A DNA stretch of 64,000 nucleotides, taken from assembly GCA_022376465.1 (NCBI GenBank), contig JACDTU010000002.1:2418001-2482000 (forward strand). The letters run 5' to 3'. Each line of letters opens with the position of its first letter. Positions within the stretch are counted from its first letter, which is position 1. The stretch is from Cubamyces lactineus (lineage: Eukaryota > Basidiomycota > Agaricomycetes > Polyporales > Polyporaceae). The notes beneath the pieces are model-generated. The model was not told where the DNA came from, ran no database searches, and saw only the letters and a program-made list of their open reading frames with translations. The translations under genes and the position numbers were made by a program. Positions 59,201 through 64,000 of this stretch are shown here, in pieces.

Positions 59201-60738
59201 ATGCGTTTCTTCAGTGTTGCCATTCTTCCCTTCTCCCTCGCGGTGCTTACCGCCGCTGGCCCTATCGTCAACAAGCGGGCGTCATTCACCCTTCAGAACG
59301 GCAAGGACGCACAGCAGCTCAACGCCAAGTTCGCATCGTTGAGCGCCAGCTCGTCCTGTACCTCCGGCGAGGTGGCTTGCGTCCAAGGTGCCTTCGCGCA
59401 ATGCGTCAACGGCAGATTCGTCAGCACGCCTTGTGCTGGTGGCTTGACCTGCGTGGCACTTCCCCTTGTGAACAGCCCTGGAACGAGGTGAGCCACATTT
59501 CGTCATCAGCACAATACAGACCCTGACTGTGTACATCAGCGTGACCTGTGATACCGAGCAAGATGCCGCAGACCGAATTGCCCGCACTGGTGCATCTGGT
59601 GGGCTTCGGGGACGCGACGTTGAGGCGTAAGTACCCCGCTCCGGGAACCCGCGGAGTTCTAACACTGACCATAATATTTAGTCGGGCCGGGTTTGCTCTC
59701 CAGAACGGCCAGGCGGCTCAAGCGCTGAACAGGAAGTTCCAATCGCTCAACGCCAACTCGCCCTGCCAAGATGGCGAGAACGCTTGCGTCAACGGTGGCT
59801 TCGCTCAGTGCGTGGGTGGCAGGTTCGTTGTCACCCCCTGCAACACGGGCTTGACTTGCATGGCCCTGCCCCTGGTTCTCTCCCCTGGTACCAGGTATGA
59901 CGCCCGTCATCACTCTTCTATCATGATCGCAGTCTGACAAATCATGCGCCCCTTTGCGTAGCTTGGTCTGTGATACTCAGGCGGATGCTCAGGCTCGTAT
60001 TGCTGCAACGGGAGCGTCAGGGGGTCTGTTTGGCCGTTCTGAATCTGAATTGGAAGCGTCAGTGTAGTAGATTAGTAGAGCCCCCGTGTTCGTGAAAATT
60101 CATCATCGTATGCTCCCACAGTCGTTCTGCGAAGGCTCCCGCTGCGTGCAAAGCGAAGAAACGCGATGATTTCACCGAACGGTCTGCTGAGGCCGCTCTA
60201 GTACGCAGAATCGCGCAGTCAGATCTCCCCGCAGTGGCATCGAGCTGGGCAAACCTCTGCCGTGCGAGCGGCGGCGATATCACCACTGGGGACCCTTGTG
60301 ACCAGCTCGGCCCCATTGGTGGCATCAACGCCCTTCTCGCGAACGCCGACCCGTGCGCGCAGCAGGACATCGCCGACCAGATGATCACCTTCGCCAAATC
60401 CAAGGGCATCAAGAACAAGGATGCGCTGATCCAGAATGCGATCTCGTACGCGAAGCACCCGCGTAACGCACTCAACATCAACGGCGTTGTCCCCAGCACT
60501 CCGTTCTGCCAGAAGGCTCCCAAGAACTCTGAGCTCAAGGGCATTGCTCACGCGCAGCTCGACGGTGTCGACCCCGGTGTGTTCGGTGCCCCCAACATTG
60601 CGCTCTTTGCCTTTGGCCAGCGTAAGCATCGGTTTACTCCTACCAGTCTGTGAGGACCTGTACTCATTATCCGTCTCTTCAGCTGGCTCTTGCCCCTTCG
60701 GCAAGACTCCCGACGTTAACACCTGCACCTGCAAGTAA
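59201..60738 (+). CDS. Secreted protein with two CBM19-like repeats and a Cys-rich C-terminal domain
   Basis: A predicted extracellular protein. The start is the ATG at 59201; the signal peptide (MRFFSVAILPFSLAVLTAAG) has a likely cut after Ala-Gly, followed by a KR site. Two tandem repeats follow. Each begins FTLQNG/FALQNG, has six cysteines with GAFAQCVNGRFV or GGFAQCVGGRFV, a C-X2-G-LTC, and SPGTS, then CDT..DA..RIA.TGASGGL. The pattern resembles CBM19 chitin-binding modules. The repeats sit on matching exon pairs with equal intron phases. A third domain (NLCRASGGDITTGDPCDQ, ALLANADPCAQQDIADQMI, AKHPRNALNINGVVPSTPF, CPFGKTPDVNTCTCK) closes the protein, recalling other secreted agaric proteins of unknown role. 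No catalytic residues were recognised; cell-wall binding is inference. Confidence 0.82.
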
Positions 60739-61191
60739 AGGTGGTTTCATTGATTACGCATTTCATCTTGGGTTTGAGCGTCATGATTAGCATAAGGGAC
60801 ATATGTATAGCCAAATAATACATGCTTACGAGCGCGATGTTCACGTCTACCACTCACGTGTGCAATCTGACAAAGGTGGCATATGCATTGATTGAAGTTT
60901 ATGGATTCAAGCGCTGTATCAAGTTAAAAATCCAGTCGGAGGCGGTTTCTGGGTCCGACATTCTGCTGACCTTAGTTCAGTTTGTGAAGAGATGTGAAGG
61001 ATGAATCCGTAGGACGAGTTTACTATTATTTACCAAGAGCTTTGGAATTCAACAGCACCAAATAATGTGGAGATTATGGGCGTCTATATTGACCACTTTC
61101 GCTTGAGTTGGTGACAGGCTTCAGCTTCATTTCTGCAATCTCCTCCGGTCTCTTTCTTCTACTTGGTGTTGGGCTTGGCTCTGTTTATACT
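60739..61191. other. Intergenic, secreted-protein gene to SRP receptor beta
   Basis: About 450 bases, more AT-rich than the surroundings. It holds the 3' end of the upstream gene and the promoter of the next. No gene seen. Confidence 0.45.
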
Positions 61192-62222
61192 ATGGAAGAC
61201 TACTCAGTTGACGCGTCCAAACGGCCGGAGCCAGAAGTCCTGTCGCCAGCCTCAGCCCTGAACTCACAGCTACTACTCGTAGCAGCTGTATTGCTTGCTG
61301 TTCTCTTGGTTGCCGGTTCGTGACCAAGTATCATGCGCCTTGCAATCAGCTTGACGCCTGGCCAGTATCTGTATTACTCGTACGACGGAAGTCTACGAAG
61401 CGGGGGGACGCCGTCATACTCGCCGGGTGTTCTGATGCGGGAAAGACTGCCATCCTCACTACGGTATGTCGTGCTTTCAGTAGACATTCACACCCGCGGT
61501 CTCGTTGCTCACCTATGAACAGCTAGCGTATCAACAAACACTATCCACGCATGCGTCGATGCAGACCAATGCAGCGCTCGTAGCCCTTCCATCAAGTCGC
61601 AAGACCCTACGGTTCGTTGACGTACCAGGGCATCCACGAATCCGTGACCAATTCCAAGAACACCTCCCCCAAGCTAAGGCGCTGTTATTTGTGGTGGATG
61701 CTAGTACCGTCTCACGCAATGGTGCAGCTGTCGCAGAGTACGTCGCATTCCACCACTCGGTCCACGCGCATGTGCCTGACACATAGCTCGAATCTCTCGC
61801 ACAGGCACCTTCACATGATCATGCATGCGCTGACGTCGCTGCCACCGTCGCGTTCAACGCCTTCACTGCTCATAGTCGCGCACAAGTGCGACTTGCTCAA
61901 GGGCACCGCAAACGCGTCCGCCGAGCAGCTCGCGGTCAACCGTGTACGCACTATTCTCGAAAGGGAACTGGAGAAGCGTAGGTCGACGCATGCCAATGGC
62001 GTTGCCGTGGAAGGCCTTGGTGCGGAGGATGCGGAAACCGAGATTGGAGGGCTGGAGTGCACGGGAAATGGCGAGTTCAAATTCGCTGAATGGGAAGGAG
62101 GCGAAGTTGGTTTCATTGGGACATCAGTCTCCATTGGCAAGGTGGCGCAGGCTGTTACTGAGAAGCGCCCCGAGAAGGATGGCCTGTCACCTCTTCGGGA
62201 GTGGCTTGAGGAGCTTGCATGA
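61192..62222 (+). CDS. SRP102: Signal recognition particle receptor beta subunit
   Basis: ER-membrane GTPase that anchors the SRP receptor alpha subunit for co-translational targeting. The start is the ATG at 61192 (MEDYSVDASKRPEPE). A single N-terminal membrane helix (SQLLLVAAVLLAVLLVAV) is formed across a 52-base intron that begins gttcgt. The GTPase motifs follow: G1 LAGCSDAGKT, G3 RFVDVPGHPRIRDQF, G4 VAHKCD (the NKxD variant), and G5-like FIGTSVS. Between G4 and G5 is an extension with several Glu-rich segments. The C-terminal helix reads LSPLREWLEEL. Four introns. The stop is at 62222; convergent with the small membrane-protein gene (162 bases apart). Confidence 0.9.
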
Positions 62223-62384
62223 GATGTTTGTACAGTTAACCTAATTCCGCGGTAATGTGCAATCTACTGCTGCGGTTCCTCAGACAGCCCCATAATTTCC
62301 ATGAATCTCTACTTACAACGTGTTAAGTTGGAGTAAGTTACTCTATCGTCCCTAGAGCTTCATCGCAATGACCAGACTGTACTG

Positions 62385-62654
62385 TCAAGTAACTGTCTTT
62401 CTGTACTGTGCTGCATGCAGCCTCGCCACATACGCGTCTAACCAAACAGAGGCAAACAACAGCACCACATAAATTTGGCCCAGCAGGCCTTTCGTTCCCT
62501 CACGCAACCTCTTAGACAGTGCCTGTCCCTTCGACTTTGTCCATACAGAGGACACGGCGATTCGGTATTGCGGAGAGTAGGTCCTTTGGATAGGGAGGCT
62601 TAAGAGCTCACGCATCTGTACCATGGTGTAGTGAGTGTCAGATCCTCCCGACAT
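62385..62654 (-). CDS. Small single-pass membrane protein, hypothetical
   Basis: An 89-codon frame starting at the ATG at 62654 (MSGGSDTHYTMVQMREL). The middle is basic (KSKGQALSKRLREGTKGLL), then one membrane helix (GQIYVVLLFASVWLDAYVARL) and a short basic tail (HAAQYRKTVT). The layout is that of a small tail-anchored or single-span ER or mitochondrial protein. An internal GT-AG pair (GTACAG ... ACAAAG) could be a 78-base in-frame intron, leaving an even smaller protein. Codon use is good and it sits cleanly between SRP102 and the MITE, but I do not recognise a family. Confidence 0.45.
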   Translation of the reverse strand: MSGGSDTHYTMVQMRELLSLPIQRTYSPQYRIAVSSVWTKSKGQALSKRLREGTKGLLGQIYVVLLFASVWLDAYVARLHAAQYRKTVT

Positions 62655-62833
62655 CTCTTTATGCACTATACGTCCCTACTGGGCTAGATGCTTACCGAAG
62701 AAATACATGATCTATCCTCTTCCCTGACCAGTCAATTCTGCACGCTGTGAACTTCTGAGTAATGGTTGCGATCTTTCAGACGTTCGACGTCCTGTCATTT
62801 TGAAAGCGACTTCGCCGCCGTCAGAGAACTTAC

Positions 62834-63200
62834 TAGAGCGTATTTGCACGCAGTTTAAACCGCCCCACTCGAGTTTTAGAACAGCGGAGCAGCGGTATGG
62901 GCGCTACAGAGAAGCCTGAGCGCTACTATTCACGTTTGGCGCTAAGCCGCTGCTGGCCGCACCATCAGTCGCCGTTTCTCATCTCCTTGCACCAGTAGCC
63001 ATGATGGATGTTAGAAAGCTCCTTCTGCTCGCTTTACTCGTTGCGCACCCGCATCATATGCTCTCAGGAATACCCCAAGCTGCCGTGGCAACAATACGGG
63101 CGCTTCATGTGAGTCAAGCGCTCGATTGCTCGCCAGTTGAAAATCAGCTCCAACCAAGTCTTAAACTACGTAGTTTAAACTGCGTTGCAAATACGCTCTA
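62834..63200. mobile_element. MITE-like element with terminal inverted repeats
   Basis: The left end (TAGAGCGTATTTGCACGC, then AGTTTAAAC) and the reverse complement of the right end (TAGAGCGTATTTGCAACGC, then AGTTTAAAC) match over about 27 bases with one indel. TA bounds both ends, so it could be the target duplication of a Tc1/mariner-like family; element core then is 62836-63198. The interior has no transposase; an 81-codon frame at 63001-63246 crosses the right end and is not supported. A non-autonomous DNA transposon fits best. Confidence 0.68.
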
Positions 63201-64000
63201 CTGTGCGAATATGTTATGGCCGAATTTTTTGCGCGTCGTGGGATAGGTGCATCATATCCACGGTGCGTAGCCTCGTCTCGAGGGTGTAAACGTATGGTCT
63301 TGGGATCGAGGAATGTGAAGGAGTATGTTTCGCGCGTCATTCCCAGTCAAAATTTACAACGGGCGTATCCGTCGGTGTCCGGGATCTACGGATTTCCGGA
63401 CTGCCCCGTATGGCACCGGAAAAAGTGCACTGGTGCGTAATGTTTTCCGGGGCATTCTGCAGTGGCCATGGGCATGTACGCGTGCATCCGCGCATATCCG
63501 CACCTACAGAATAGCCCGGCTTGATTGGGCACCCCGTATACGCCCGTATGCACCCATACTATATCATATGAGAGCGGAATTCATCTGGTGAGGTCCGTGT
63601 CCATCCGTTCATTTCTGCTCGCATCCTATCATACATACAGACCCGTAGGCCCTGCTCTAGCGCTGCGTATACGCCCGGACACGCGCGTATACGCCCATAC
63701 TCACGCCTGCTCGCGCGTACTCGCCCATATCCACCCATATCCTGACGTATCCGCACGGATATGCGCGTACTCGCGCATAGCCTCGACATCTGCGCCCCTC
63801 CTCTTTCCCCGTTCTTCATGAATTACCTTGCTTTATGTTGCCTTCGCCTTCCCTTTCCCGGTACCCTTTCCCCGGGATTTGAGTGCGGCCTTTGGTTTCT
63901 TCGCTTGCGAGCCTGTGGTATTCCTGTACGCCTAGATAGACATATATGAGAAGAGCTGGAATGGGACTATAGCAAGCACGTACCGCACGCTCTTCCACGC
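63201..64000. other. Right-edge intergenic with degenerate C-rich repeat
   Basis: No supported gene. From about 63475 to 63780 short units related to CGCGTATACGCCCATA recur irregularly (CGTATACGCCCG, CGCGTACTCGCCCATATC, CCGCACGGATATGCGCG). The last 200 bases are pyrimidine-rich. Confidence 0.5.
63475..63780. repeat. Degenerate short tandem-like repeat (CGTAT/CGCCCATA type)
   Basis: Irregular array of related 10-20 base units rich in CGCGTA, TACGCCC and CCCATAT. Not a clean microsatellite or minisatellite; unit boundaries drift. Origin unclear. Confidence 0.45.

Noticed and set aside
63001..63246. 81-codon frame with a hydrophobic N-terminus
   Set aside because: It crosses the right terminal repeat of the MITE and has no downstream support.

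Overview
This window reads as nuclear DNA of a filamentous basidiomycete, most likely an Agaricomycete. It is GC-rich, its genes are split by many short introns (about 50 to 70 bases, mostly GT-AG), and it carries families typical of that group: a RecQ-like DEAH helicase, a DUF6589 protein, Zn2Cys6 regulator architecture, agaric-type F-box proteins and a secreted protein with CBM19-like repeats. No telomere repeat, rRNA, tRNA, CRISPR or bacterial feature was seen.

Layout, left to right. 1-6.1 kb is an accessory-looking module: a RecQ-like helicase gene (minus, cut by the left edge) divergently paired with a DUF6589 gene (plus). 7.7-11.9 kb is a Zn2Cys6 transcription factor, followed by about 4.5 kb without a convincing gene. 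16.4-28.4 kb holds a LIM-domain protein, the CoA-pathway enzyme pantetheine-phosphate adenylyltransferase, a four-pass membrane protein of unknown role, the vacuolar lipase Atg15 and guanine deaminase. 28.7-34 kb is looser: a decayed gene, a phased cluster of ACGCGT sites, a small conserved-looking protein of unknown role and an ambiguous coding-like stretch.

34.2-57.5 kb is a dense core housekeeping block: mRNA capping guanylyltransferase, SKP1, mitochondrial ribosomal protein bL27m, an F-box protein, a small zinc-ribbon-like protein, a DUF3074 (START-like) protein, a glutamine-synthetase-like (FluG type) enzyme, a WDR53-like WD40 protein, proteasome chaperone PAC3, Mediator subunit 16, a Tim17-like membrane protein, a second F-box-like protein and the U3 snoRNP protein Utp21. 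The last 6 kb carries the secreted CBM19-like protein, the SRP receptor beta subunit, a small single-pass membrane protein and a 367-base MITE-like element with near-perfect terminal inverted repeats.

The most unusual parts are the RecQ/DUF6589 divergent pair (candidate mobile or selfish unit), the MITE, the tandem exon-pair duplication in the secreted protein, two probable GC-AG introns, an in-frame 51-base intron in SKP1, and the decayed gene near 29 kb. Gene limits were read by eye from splice signals and family motifs; exon edges inside genes are approximate unless stated.
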